From Papio anubis (Eukaryota; Chordata; Mammalia; Primates; Cercopithecidae), in NCBI RefSeq assembly GCF_008728515.1, contig NC_044976.1, positions 210,987,467 through 211,051,466 on the forward strand: a DNA stretch of 64,000 nucleotides, given 5' to 3'. Position 1 is the first letter of the stretch. Each line of letters begins with the position of its first letter. Positions 34,067 through 46,331 of this stretch are shown here, piece after piece. A program made the translations under genes and the position numbers. Below the pieces are notes generated by a model. The model did no database searches. It saw nothing but the letters and a program-made list of their open reading frames with translations, and was not told the DNA's origin.

Positions 34067-36199
34067 CTGGGCAGAGACAAAATAAAGGGGAATATGAAGT
34101 AAAAGTTGGGCACTTATCTGGATTAATAGTCAAGGAAATCAGTTGAGCTGAATTTCAGTTGTTTCTTGTTTGTTAGCTGGTGTGGATGAGGGGTTATGTG
34201 GTCATGCTCAGATCTACCTAAATCACCCCAGAGCTTTATGTCTTTTCTTCATTCTAATTCTTATTAACCAGAATATGTAGGACCATTTCAGTACCTTGTA
34301 ATCCTCCAAGCTTCAATCTGCACACACTTTCTATGAGGACAGGTACAACTATTAAGAGATTTTGAACATTAAGTCAGTCCACAGATATTCAGTGGGTATC
34401 TACTAGGTGACAGTCACTGTGCTATAATTAGAGATTTTTTACTGTAAGCAACAAAAACAGACAAGGCTCTTCCTGGCAGAGTTTAGAGCCTGGTGTACTT
34501 GCTAATGTTTCTTTAATTAGGTGAAGAATTTTTTCTATCGAAATTACTAATAAGTTGGGGAAAAAATACTATGGCAGACAGCACTAATGTCATCAACAAA
34601 CATAATTCTTCTCCGTGTCCTGGGTACAACATCAAATAATATTTCTTGGTCTCTTTTCGGCTTCTCCTCTCTGCTGTTCCTCTCGACAAGAAACTGGGAG
34701 GCCAACGCGTAAAGATCATAATATCGCACAATGGAAGGGACCTAGATCTCTAAATGACTGCACAGGACAGATCCCATCTCCTCCACCCAATACATTATTA
34801 GACTGTGAACTGTGACCTGAATGAGCAATAAACTCCGTTTTAATTCACTGAAATGTTGGGGTTGCTTGTTATAGTAGTCAGTCCATCATGACCAGTAAAA
34901 CATACATCAAAAGTTAATGTAATTGTTATCCCCATTATTTAGAGGGAAATAAATGGTGAATATATGGACTTTCTCAGATCAGGAAATACCAATTAAAAAT
35001 ATAATAGCTACATTGATTTCTGTCTTTTTGTTTGTTTTTTGCTTGGTTTTGTTTTACAGCAAACACTGCCTGATAATGTCTTCTTTAAGTCCCAATCTTA
35101 TGCAAGTTAGCATTTAGTTTATACTCACATTTAAAAATTTTTATTTTCTCTGATTCAAAAATTTAAAAAATAAAAATATTTACTTGTTTGAGACTTTATT
35201 CACTAAACCATTGTTTGGTTAAGTGTAAAGAAACATGACGATAAAAGTTAAATAGAGTATGTATGCCAAAAAAAATGCTTTTCCATATAAATGGTAAGCT
35301 CTTTGAGGACAAGGACTGTTGTTTTTATGTATTGGTTTTTGTTTGTATCTTTTAGACTTCCTGTTTAAAGTATGCCCCTAGGAGCCAGAAACATCGGGAC
35401 CATGTGGGAGCTTGTTAGACGTGCAGAATATTGGGCAGCCATACATACTGAAGGAGAATATTCATTTATTACAAGATTTCCAGGTGTGGGGTACGCACAT
35501 GAAAGTTCTAGAAGCAGTAATTTATAGCCCATTGGCTGACAGAAAGAGTGCAACAAATAATTGTTAATGTATTTTTATTTTGCCTGTTGAGAGGGTGGTC
35601 CCTAAAATACCTTATCCTCTGATAGAAAATTAAAGTTATAAACCATCTCACTAGAAAAATTTGTATGTGTGCATACTAAAAAATTATTATAAACAATTTC
35701 CAGGGTTGCAATGGCTCTTCTGAGGCCAACTCAAGGAATGTTCAGGTCCTGTGGACTCCAAGTTTAAAATCTCTGGGTTAAAGGAAATAGACCAGTTGAA
35801 GGCAACAAAAAACAGAAAGAAACACTGTCAGTGAGAGGAGAATAAGACACGTGGAAGTGAGTTTATGGAGAGTGTAAGCCAATAATATTCAAAGAAAAGG
35901 AAAGGCAAAAGAAGAGGCAGAGGGATTTAGCACTGAACATAATAAAGTTACTACAAAAGTGCCCGCTTCTTCCATATTCTTGAGCATTAGAAGTCACAGT
36001 GATTATTATTGCCCGTTATTATTATGACTTGTTATCTTTAAAATTCCAATGGAGTAATTAAGCATTATTTTTAACTTTTAAATTCTCTGAAACTTAGAGG
36101 CTCAGCTTTATAATAATCATTTTGTGGGCTCTCCTAGCCATGACTCACAGCCATCAAGTCAAAACTTTTCAACTACAGAAACAGATGATAAGGAAGTTC

Positions 36200-36498
36200 C
36201 TCTTCTTTTTGAGACAGGGTCTCGCTCTGTCACCCAGGCTGGAACACAGTGGTGTGATCATGGGTCACTGCAGCCCTGACCTCCTGGGCTCAAGAGATCC
36301 TTTCACCTCAGGCTCCTGAGTAGCTGGGACTACAGGCATATGCCACCATGCCCAGCTATTTTTTTTTTTTTTTTTTGAGAGAGAGGGGCGTCTCATTATG
36401 TTGCCCAGGTCGGTCTTGAACTCTTAGCTCAAGCAATCCTTCTGCCTCAGCATCCCAAAGTGCTGGATTTACTGGCTTGAGCCACCACATTAGGTCCA
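36200..36498 (-). repeat. Alu element, reversed on the window
   Basis: From gagacagggtctcgctctgt to ttgagccaccacattaggt, with an internal T tract at 36359-36376 between the arms. Confidence 0.9.
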
Positions 36499-36599
36499 GG
36501 AAGTTTCTTGAACCAAATTGATTTAGGCTAGACATTTGCTGTGGCATGTGAATAACAACCCAGACCAATTGCTATAAGTATCTATAACCCCAAGTGAGG

Positions 36600-36760
36600 A
36601 GTTATAAGCACTGGATTTGGGGACTTGAGCAAACTAGGTTCAAATCCTGGCACCAATACTTCCTAGATTAGGCAAGTTATTTAACTTCTCTGAACCTATT
36701 CACAACCCATAAAGAAAACAAGGAATAATATTTGTGCCTATTTTGTGGAGTTTCGTAAAC
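36600..36760 (+). repeat. MIR SINE
   Basis: The stretch ggttcaaatcctggcaccaa..ggcaagttatttaacttctc marks a + orientation MIR. Confidence 0.75.
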
Positions 36761-37116
36761 TTGCTAGTAACTTGTTTGTGACTTGCTTGTAACTTGCTTG
36801 GTGCAGTAAGAATTTTAAATGTATTATTAACTTCGTCACTGTTATTACTAGGCATAAACTATTTTCTGATGAATTAAATATTAATTTTACTAGAATTCTA
36901 CCTAACAAATGTGAATCCCTATGGGTAGTTCTTAGAATTGTTATGATTTTCTTTGGAAATATTCTATATTTCTTCCTGATCCCTTTACATTCTGACAAAA
37001 TTCTTGATTTGGTTTTTTTAATTGAATCGACTCTGAATCACCTCTGTAAAAGTATTACACTGTCATTTCCAACTCTATCTTCAGGGTGAAAGTAATCAGT
37101 TAATTGCAAAGCGTAC

Positions 37117-37368
37117 CTTTCTGATCATGAAGACATAAATCACTGGATTGTATACAGTGTTGGATTTAGCAAAGAGGTACGAAACAATAGATATTGTTGG
37201 AGTGACCAGGTGACCATGACCATTAACCACCAAGAAGCAGATCACGATATAAGGCATCCAACAGACCAGGAAGGTGAATATCATTAAAAAGCACATTTTG
37301 GCCAGTTTCTTTTCATATTTTAAAATCTTGATCACTTGAATTGTCTGAAGATCTTCCACGCAACGAAG
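37117..37368 (-). CDS. OPN3: OPN3 coding exon 3, TM6-TM7 with retinal Lys299
   Basis: A 252-bp exon of 84 codons, after ttcggcag and before AGAAAG|gtacgc. It encodes LRCVEDLQTIQVIKILKYEK to VIYVFMIRK. TM6 carries the CWMPY form of CWxP, and TM7 carries FAKSNTVYNPVIY, whose Lys is the Schiff-base residue (299 in human numbering) and whose NPxxY is the activation motif. All opsin hallmarks expected here are present. Confidence 0.97.
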
Positions 37369-38151
37369 CTGCCGAAAGGAGAAAGAAAGGAAAGGGCTTT
37401 AAAAAAAATAAAAGAATGGCTTTCTTTTGTTATTTTTATAACAGATATTCAGACACGATTCTTGGCCCCACCTAAATGGAAAGAGAACTGAATGGGACCT
37501 TGGGAGGCTGACTTCTGATCCGAGACTCGTAGCTGAGTCCAGCTTTAACCTTGCCGGGCCTCAGTCTCCCCACGCACAACATAGGGTGGTTGAGCTACAT
37601 AGCCTCCTACATCCTTCAGTGTTTTTTTAATGTTCTCGAATTTACTTAATAAGAAATAAGATGATTTTGCCTAGATCTTCAAATCTCTAAAAGACAATCG
37701 GAAAGAGTCACGATACAATGGAAACAATTTCCCCACGATCCTGGAAACTCTAGAGTGCTAGTTTTGGAGTTCTCAAAGCAGACTGCATACCCATGTCATG
37801 TCAGGAGTGCTGCACGATGAAGCCTGCAGCTGGCCTTGATGAGAATTTAATCCCCAAGTGAATTCTTATGGAAAACCAGTTTTTCAATTCACTGCTAATG
37901 ACTATAAAGTAGAATTTCAGGAGAAATTTGTTTGCGATTGGCTTCATTAGGGGCTCACTTGCAGAGAGCAGCACTTGGTAAAACTCCTTCCTCTAAAATC
38001 AGCCTGTCTACTCCCAGTCTGTTCCCATTAAAGGGATGGACGAGTAACGATGTACAGTCTGAAAGTTCTTTGAGTTTCTTGAATATAAATTTCTTTTTGC
38101 TGTTTCTCCTAGTATTATAAATGTGTTATAATAATACACGGGCAAAGAATA

Positions 38152-38277
38152 TTTCTGCACACCAAAAATACGTTCCTAAATAAAAATAATTCTCTCTAAA
38201 CATTGTAATAAGTTATACGACTTTTACTACAAAAATACAAGTACTTTATATATTGATTTTTTTAAGTAGTTAGCATA
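38152..38277 (+). repeat. Source or partner arm of a 126-bp inverted repeat
   Basis: It carries ttctgcacaccaaaaatacg..aacattgtaataagttat..ctttatatattgatttttt. The reverse complement lies at 39040-39165 with only scattered mismatches. Confidence 0.88.
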
Positions 38278-38378
38278 TTGTTGATACTTAGTATTGATTA
38301 CTTTATGCTGGGAAATTGACTGCATTTCAATGAACTCTAAGTGTACCATTTAGTTCTAGCATTATCATAAAAATTAAG

Positions 38379-38690
38379 AGGGTGGGGAGCGGTGGCTCAC
38401 GCCTGTAATCCCAACACTTTGGGAAGCCGAGGTGGGCGGATCATGATGTCAGGAGATCGAGACTATCGTGGCTAACACAGTGAAACCCGTCTCTACTAAA
38501 AATGCAAAAAATTAGCCGTGGTGGCGGGCGCCTGTAGTCCCAGCTACTACTCGGGAGGCTGAGGCAGGAGAATGGCATGAACCCGGGAGGCGGAGGTTGC
38601 AGTGAGCCAAGATCACGCCACTGCACTCCTGTGGCAGTGCCTGGGAGACAGAGTGAGACTCCGAGACTTCGTCTCAAAAAAAACAAATAA
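38379..38690 (+). repeat. Alu element
   Basis: Starts gggtggggagcggtggctca. An extra 10-base copy (tgtggcagtgc near 38631) lies in the right arm, and the tail is aaaaaaaacaaataaaaat. It lies between the arms of the local inverted repeat. Confidence 0.9.
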
Positions 38691-38951
38691 AAATAAAAAT
38701 AACAAAATTAAGAGACAGAATTTCCAAAGAAATCATTTAGAACATGTGCTTACAGTATTTCCAAATATATTTTAATTAAAATTCTCAAATTACTGATATC
38801 CAAAATTATATTTAAGAAACTATATTCTTATCAAAATCATGTATTCAGATTAGCAAGGAATAGAGAGAAATAGGAAAAATTTAAGTCGTTGTTTTTTTAG
38901 GGTAGAGAGACTATGTGTGGGGAAAAGTGGGTATTAAATTTCTGGTATTCA

Positions 38952-39249
38952 GTTGGTGCAAAAGTAATTGTGGTTTTTGCCATTAAAGGTAAACCTTTGA
39001 AGGTAACCTTATTTAAAGGTAAATAATATTCCTTTACTAGTATGCCAATTACTTAAAAAAATCAATATATAAAGTATTTGTATTTCTGTAGTAAAATTAG
39101 CATAACTTATTACAATGTTCAGAGATAAAGATTTTTATTTAGGAACATATTTTTGGTGTGCAGAAAGGTAAATAATTTACCTTTAAATAAGGTTACCTTT
39201 AAAGGTTTACCTTTAATAGCAAAAAATACAATTGCTTTTGCACCAACCG
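38952..39249. mobile_element. MADE1-like mariner palindrome with a foreign loop
   Basis: The ends gttggtgcaaaagtaattgt and ttgcttttgcaccaacc match MADE1 (mariner) termini, the source of the miR-548 family. The arms pair for about 77 bases (38953-39029 with about 39171-39247), well beyond the MADE1 half-element. The 39040-39165 loop is not MADE1 but an inverted copy of 38152-38277. Confidence 0.8.
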
Positions 39250-39364
39250 AATACTACTATTCTGTGTGCGCAATTCTATTTTAAAAGAAACTCTTTCATT
39301 TAATGTGATAGAATATTATTCTATTTTCAAAACATCATTTTGGGGGAGCTTCCCTAGAGTTTAT

Positions 39365-39490
39365 AGGAAGGCTGTGGAGTTTTGATAAAAGCTCTAGATT
39401 TGGAATTAGAAGATCTAAGTTTATATCCCAGATTCACCACTTTTGCTCGCAGTGTGATATTGGGCAAGTCAATAACCTCCTTTAAGAGTA
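39365..39490 (+). repeat. MIR SINE fragment
   Basis: The stretch aagtttatatcccagattca..gtgatattgggcaagtcaat is MIR-like. Confidence 0.65.
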
Positions 39491-41112
39491 AAGAAGAAAG
39501 GAGGTTAAACAAAAAAACCTATTAGAATTAACAGAACTTGAGTTCCATTTCCACACGTATGACTTTGTGGGGTGGTTTTTGAGGTTAAGTAGTTATTTAT
39601 ATTTGAACTAGATATGAAACGAACACACTCGTATGTATATGTACCTTTATGATACTATAGGATATTTGGAATCATTATTGACTCTTCAGAGTTTCCATTA
39701 ACAAGTAACATGACCACATCTCAGTTAACTGCCTCCCAAACCTCCGGTATCTAGGTCCAATAGTTTTATCTGTACCATTTTCTGGGCAAGTCAGTCTTTA
39801 TCCCCTCTCACCATTTATCAAAGCAGAGCACTCATTTATCCATCTTGGAATTACATGCACGCTGGAGAAATTAATTGAAATAAATGTTGGTGTATACGTC
39901 CCCAGTGCCTCTTTGGTAGAAGGAGAAGATCTTGACTAATGTTTTAGATTATTTGGGTTTATATATGTGAAGTTTTCATGATTATTTTTTATTTATCTCT
40001 TTCAGGCCTCTTTGTTTCATTACTTTCTATTCCTTCATTCTGCTCATTAAATATTTTCCAAATAAAAAATTCTATTTCATGCCTCACCCTCTTTATTCAA
40101 TCATTTGAGGATAGTTTGCAAAATTGCTATGGATGAAGCAATTTTGAAATGATTGGCACAGGCACAAATTTGTCCTAAAGAATGAACCACCTAAAATAGA
40201 TTCTTCAGAATTCTCTATTAAAGTGTTCTTTGGCTGTATAAATGGCTGATGCCTAGTACTCATTAATCCAAGACATCTGTAGATTTTCAAAGAATTTCAC
40301 TGTGAATCTTCATTCTCAAGTGTGTAGCTATGTCTCCATCGTTGTTATGAGTCATCTCTCTCTGAATAAGGAAACGGAGGCAAATTACTTGCAGTGAGCT
40401 CTCTGTTTAGGTAGCAGCTAAAGTCAAATCTCTTCACACTTTCACCCCTTCTCCTGTCTTCCCCTTTCTATGCCCTCTGCTTGTAACTCATTCCAAAAAT
40501 AGTGACTGATCACCTACTCATGCAGACACTATATCAACTACAGGTGAGAAAATACATAAGACCCAGTCTCTGCTCTTGAGGAATTCATGATTTGGTGAGG
40601 GTGATGCACACTGAGCAGGTAGAAGCCATGAGGGAGGTAAACAGGGAGGATACGGTAGTACACAGGATCCTGAGGGCTAGAGCAACAAAATCCTGCTGTT
40701 AGCCTTGTGAGGGAAGGAGGAATTAGTCAAGTAAGGAGGAGAGACAGAATGTTCCAGAGAAAGAAAATGTGCTAAGACGAGAGGTAAAATAACAAGCCAG
40801 TGTCTGAAAACAAGAAATATTACCATTGGCCGCATCCCGAGGTGGCAAGAGGAGGGGAGTGTCAAGAAATGAGGCTGGACAGGTAGACAGGAGATGCCAT
40901 ACAGGACCGGCCGACCGCACCCAGGGGCTTTATTTTAATCACAAAGACAGTGGAACTTCTGAAGGTAATACTTGAGAACAACTACTCTGGTGGCAGTGTG
41001 CAAAGAATGGAATAGAGGAAAGCAAAATTTTCAAAAAGGAGAACTAAGTTTTTTTTTTTAACTGAGTCCGTGGCAGTGGGAGAGGAAAAAATGTATATAC
41101 TAAAAAATATAG

Positions 41113-41424
41113 GGCTGGGCACAGTGACTCACACCTGTAATCCTAGCACTTTGGGAGGCCAAGGCGGGCGGATCATGAGGTCAGGAGTTCAAAACCAGCC
41201 TGGCCAACATGGTGAAACCCCACATCCACTAAAAATATTTTAAAAATTAGCCAGGCATGGTGGTGGGCACCTGTAATCCCAGCTACTCAGGAGGCTGAGA
41301 CAGGAGAATTGCTTGAACCTGAGAGGCAGAGGTTGCAGTGAGCCAAGGTTCGGCCCTTGCACTCCAGCCTGGGCAATAAGAGTGAAACTTTGTCTCAAAA
41401 AAAACAAAACAAAACAAAAAAACA
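41113..41424 (+). repeat. Alu element
   Basis: Starts ggctgggcacagtgactcac and ends with an aaacaaaac-rich tail. Confidence 0.92.
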
Positions 41425-42104
41425 TTTAAGTGGCATGGATAAGAACTGATCAATAGTTGGGTGTTGGGGGAGACATGGATGACACTCAGTCAAAGATTAC
41501 TCCTTAATTTCTGGTCTTGGTAGCTAGGAATGATGACTATTCAATGAGAAAGCAAATGGAGGAGTAGAGGATTTTAGGGAAAATACGACAAATTAATCTT
41601 TACATTTGTTAAATTTGATGAGTCTGTGGACCATCCAAGTGGAGGTGTTCAATAGGCAATTGACTACCAGGATCTGTTAGAGGCTGGAAGAAAGACCTGA
41701 ACTGGAAATAGAGATGTTACCAAGCTTGTGTCAGAAGGAGAAATCCTGGCCGTATGAAAGACCACTCAAGGCCAGTGTGTAGCATGGGACAAGAGCTAAA
41801 CATAGGATGCTGGGGAGGCCCAAAGAAGAGAAGCTCTTGGAAGACATAAGAAGATGGGGCCAGAGAGTCAGCAACAAAGACAGCAGAGAAAGGCACCCTA
41901 GAATCGATGGCAGCAGAACATCACAAGAAAGAAGTTGTCAACAGTCTCAAACACCGAGGATGCTAGAAAGGAATAAAAATGTGTCCATAAGATCACATAT
42001 CTGGGAGCTCATCAATGACTTGAAATGAGGGCTGTATGAGTGGCAGTGCGGTAGAGGAAGGAGTCACTAGTTTGCCTTAAGTTGAGGAATAAGTGCTAGA
42101 TAAA

Positions 42105-42331
42105 CTTACTAAACTACCAACTCCCTAAACTACAACAGAAATGTATTTCTCACAGTTCTGGAGGCTGGGAAGTCCCAGGTAGAGTAGCTGACAGGATAGG
42201 TATCATTCTGAGGCCTCCTCTCTTGGCTGTTATCTCACTGTGTGCTTCCCTGATCTCTTATTTATGCACACGTGGGAAGACAGAGAGACAGAGAGAGAGA
42301 GAGAGACAGAGACAGACAGAGAGAGAGAGAC

Positions 42332-42364
<33 letters not shown>

Positions 42365-42415
42365 CAGAGAGACAGAGAGAGAGAGAGAGACAGAGACAGA
42401 CAGAGAGAGAGAGAC

Positions 42416-42448
<33 letters not shown>

Positions 42449-42640
42449 CAGAGAGAGCAAGCTCTCTGGTGTCTCTTCTTATAAGGACACTAATCCCCTA
42501 ATCCCATTAGACCAGAGTCCCATCCTCATGACCTCCTCTGACCCTAATTACCTCCCAAGGCCCCATCCCCAAATACTGTCACATTGGTGGTTAGAGATTC
42601 CACATAGGAATCTGAGAGGGACACAAACATTCAGTCTATT
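42105..42640 (-). repeat. MaLR-like LTR with purine array, reversed
   Basis: Same order as the LTR at 5372-5735: caacagaaatgtatttctca, ggctgggaagtcccagg, ataaggacactaatccccta, ggccccatccccaaatactg, aacattcagtctattaaca. A GA-rich array occupies 42279-42458. Confidence 0.65.
42279..42458 (+). repeat. (GA)n/(GACA)n array with 84-bp higher-order copy
   Basis: The complex string gagagacagagacagacag starts at 42301 and again at 42385, and the following gagaaagacag repeats at the same spacing. So a larger block of about 84 bp has been duplicated inside the simple repeat. Confidence 0.9.
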
Positions 42641-44032
42641 AACAGTAAGAAATTGGCACATTTTATATGCTCAATAAATATTGGGTAAATGCATGCTTAC
42701 TGAGTGACAATGTGGCACCAAGAGTCACCAATGGTTCTTTGAGTTAGCAGTGACAAAAAGGAGAAAAATAAAGTGATAGCTAGAGGGAGCTGACAGTAGA
42801 TTGTGATTAAAAAAAAAAATAGCCTGGTAATATGCTAAAGGGAAAAGACCAGTGGTAAGGGAGAGTGTGAAGACACAAGTGAAAGAGAAAATTATTAAGA
42901 GGTGTCTCTGGGGCACGGAAGGGGGTGGGGGAGCAATCAGAATACAGAATCGAGTTGGTCCTGGGAGACCTCTCTTGTCGCCCTGTAACTGGAGAGAGAG
43001 GTCTAAGAATCAGTGGTTTGTGTAAAGAGAGGTAAGGAGTCAAAGGAACCCTTGATAATGGCTTTGTTTTGTCCAATAAATCAGAAGCAGGCTTATTCGC
43101 TAAGAATGACAGGAGACAGTAAGGCGAGAGATTAAAATGAGAAGTGAGGTTGTGTAATAGTCAGAGTGTGGAGACACTAGACCACACACACAGGCATAGA
43201 AAGGTTGCTAGAACAAGGCTGAGAGGACATCTAAGTGTGGACAGATGTGTTTTTTTTTTTTTTTTCCAGCTCCTCTTTGCAGTTTGACTACAGGCATGGA
43301 GAAAATAGATGATTGAACTGATCTAGGGATTTTGTCTTTAACAAAGTTGGCATATGTAAAGAAATTTGAAACAAATTATTTAAAGTGATACATGTAGCTA
43401 AGTCCGATTTTAAAAACAGGTGAAAGTTAGAGCGGTTTGACGGAGTGAGCAAGAGACTAGAGACGGAAGCAGAGAACAGAGTTGGAAGAATTAGTGAATG
43501 GGGAAGGAAACATCCATGGCTGAAAATAGAGACTGGGAAATGGAGCCTGCTCCACACTGGGTTTGAGTTCAAACTGGAAAGTTCTTGTTGGCACCCAACG
43601 TGAAGTTGTTTGTGGTCAGTTCTTACCCTTTATGACTCTGCTGTGATTGCCCAACAAAACATCCATGCTGTTCTCTAGTCAAATTCGTATGACCTTTGAA
43701 TAAACAAAGTTATGGGAAGTGTGGAACTCTCTTTATTCTTAAATTTTAAGAGTGTTCGATAATGTAGGGTTTTTTGGTTGCTGATTTTGTCAGTCAGAAG
43801 CTTTTTCTTTCCTTCTTTTGGTTGAGAGAGGGATGTAGAGTAAATGCTATTCCGCATTGATCTTCCCAGAGAGGGACTCATAGCATAAAATTCAACCAAA
43901 TGGGAAGTCTCCTAGAACTGCTCTACCTCTGGGCAACTACTGATGACACAGGAAGACTTTCATTATTTTCCACACAAAATTTTCTACCCTGGATGTGGTT
44001 TGGGAGGGGGGCATCTGTAGTCTTCAACTCAC

Positions 44033-44352
44033 CATTCGAATGGAATACAGAATATGGCCATAGCAATGGGCTATGACGCCCAGAGGCACCACCAAGCAGC
44101 CAAGAAATAAGAAAAGCACAAAGGAGGAATCGTTGGCATCCTTGGATTTCCAGTCCACAGTGCAGCCTAGTCCATGTACGTCCAGGATGTACCTGTTCCA
44201 GCCCAGGAGAGGTGCTCCTGCCCATGCCAGTGAGTAGAGCCAGATGTAGGTAATGGCCCTCCAGGCCCAGGAAAAATTGATCACTCTGGCATGGACCACG
44301 CGAATGTAACGTTCATAGGCCAGCACCGTTAGGGTGGCAATGGAAACAATCC
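44033..44352 (-). CDS. OPN3: OPN3 coding exon 2, TM3 end to TM5
   Basis: On the - strand the exon follows ttcttgcag and ends ATTCGAATG|gtgagt. It contributes two bases of a Gly codon, then 106 codons from IVSIATLTVLAYERYIRVV to HCYGHILYSIRM. It holds the E/DRY motif (ERY) at the TM3 end, TM4, extracellular loop 2 with the conserved disulfide Cys (GLGCTVDW), a possible N-glycosylation site (NDSS) and TM5. Phase 0 at the 3' end matches exon 3. Confidence 0.97.
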
Positions 44353-44536
44353 CTGCAAGAAGAGAAAGTGGAAAAGTATAGCATGGTGCCGGGGGAACCA
44401 GGCATAAGAGACGTGATACATTCTCCACCGGAAATACCTTACAGAGCATCTGAGACTGAGAGAGTGCTAACAGTGTCTTATAGTCCCAAGGAAATTCTAT
44501 TGAAAACAGCTATCCATAAAAGGAACCATAGAAGGG

Positions 44537-44840
44537 CAGTCAGTGGCTCACGCCTGTAATCCTAACACTTTGGGAGGCTGAGGTGGGAGGATTTCTTGAG
44601 CCTAGGAGTTCAAGACCAGCCTGGACAGCACGGCAAGCCCTGTCTTTACAAAAAATAGAAAAATTAGCCAGATGTGGTGCCACACGCCTGTGGTCCCAGC
44701 TGCTCAGGAGGCTGAGGCTGGAGGGTTGCTGGAGGCCACAGAGGTCAAGGTTGCAGTGAGCTGAGAATCGTGCCACTGCACACCAGCCTGGGCGATAGCA
44801 CCAGACCTTGTCTCAAAAAAAAAGAAAGAAAAGAAAGAAA
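44537..44840 (+). repeat. Alu element, old
   Basis: From gcagtcagtggctcacgcct to a tail of aaaaaaaaaagaaagaaaag. The first bases are diverged, so the left limit is approximate. It lies about 180 bp upstream of OPN3 exon 2 in transcript direction. Confidence 0.88.
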
Positions 44841-46020
44841 ACATAAAATGGAAAACGCCATGCAGATTAAAACAAAGATTAGACAAAAATTAAAAGCCCT
44901 AAATCAGCCCCACCCCAAAGATGCTCCTATTGCATTAAACTTTCTCCTGAAGAGAAATTCCAGAATGAGTAAGGGAGAGTCACTAGAGCAAGTGTCTCTT
45001 TTAGTTTACCTTCTCTTGGCTGTCTCTGACTCAGCCTTTAAAGTCAAAGGGGGTTGCAAAAGCGCAAACTGAATGACGTCGCAGTAAAATGATGGGGAGG
45101 ATGGCCATAACCTGCCTGCTACCAGCAGATGTCAGCATACAAACTGTTCACACGCAAGGATTGCTGACAAGGGTCGGAGTGCTTCTGGGCTTCCATGGTC
45201 TTCACGTATACCGCTATTTTGCAACAAGTCCTCTTTAATGATACTGTTTGTATATTTCTCTGTCACCTTCAGACAGTAAGATACTCACTTAACAAGCACC
45301 TACTATGTGCCAGCCACTGTGCAGTGGATGTCCAATGGTGACTAAGAGACAGAACTCTAGATGTCTGAAGGGACCGTGTGTGTGTAAACACTGACAATGA
45401 CCATGCAATGTGTGGATGGTACAATTGCCACACAATGGATTGGAGACACAGAAAGGGAAGCATTTGCGCACAAGGCAGAAGCACATTCCAGGAAGAGTGA
45501 AGAAAGATGTACTGGGGCATGGGGACGTAAAAGGACACAAAGGGGTCTACAAACAATGATTCAAAGACACCAGGGTTCATAGGACATGGAAAGAGAAATT
45601 TAGAGAGAGTCACATTGACAAAGGCTTTTAATTTCTAGCTAATATTTGTGTTATTTTAAATTTTTTTGGTTTTTTAACCTTTTCCTCTATGAAATAATAA
45701 ATTATAAATCTGTTACTCTCTTGTCCTTTTACGCAATTAAATTCCCCTTGTCCTCCTCCTCCTTTTTCTTCTGAAATGGATGCTCATTCTAGCAGTAGTA
45801 GAGAATTTAAAACATGATTGGAGGCCATGGAAACCAGCTTGAAGGCTATTGCAACCGCAGGCAAGACATGATGGGACCTCAACTAGGATGACATTAAAAG
45901 GCATGAACAACAAAGTCTGGATTTCAGAAACATTTAGCAACTTGTATCAACAGAATCTGTCTGTTTATTGAATGTGAGGCATGAAGGGAGAGAGGAGTTA
46001 AAAATAACTTTGAGGTTTTT

Positions 46021-46331
46021 GGCTGGGCATGGTGACTGATACCTGTAATCTCAGCACTTCGGGAGGCTGACGCAGGTGGATCACCTGAGGTCAGGAGTTT
46101 AAGACCAGCCTGGCCAACATGGCGAAACCCTGTCTCTACTAAAAATACAAAATATTAGCTGGGCATGGTGGCAGAAGCCTGTAATCCTGGCTACTTGGGA
46201 GGCTGAGGCAGGAAAATTGTATGAACCAGGGAGGCGGAGGTTGCAGTGAGCCGAGTTCGTGCCATGGCACTCCAGCCAGGGCAACAAGAGTGAGACTCTG
46301 ATTCTAAATAAATAAATAAATAAATAAAATA
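46021..46331 (+). repeat. Alu element (AluS-like)
   Basis: Starts ggctgggcatggtgactgat and ends in an (AAAT)n tail at 46307-46331. Confidence 0.92.

Larger units (their letters stand above)
34067..37116 (-). other. OPN3: OPN3 intron 3
   Basis: It contains a MER5-like scrap (35385-35450), a reversed Alu (36200-36498) and a MIR (36600-36760). The rest is AT-rich unique-looking sequence with no recognisable exon. Confidence 0.75.
37369..44032 (-). other. OPN3: OPN3 intron 2
   Basis: It holds an Alu at 38379, a MADE1-like palindrome at 38952, a MIR at 39365, old repeat sequence at 40480-41090 and 41430-42030, an Alu at 41113, an LTR with a purine microsatellite at 42105, and unique sequence at 42650-44030. 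No other coding exon is seen. Confidence 0.75.

Noticed and set aside
42240..42677. Open frames with Arg-Glu-Arg-Asp repeats or Ser-Leu repeats
   Set aside because: All frames are open because the GA/GACA array has no stops; it lies within a reversed LTR.
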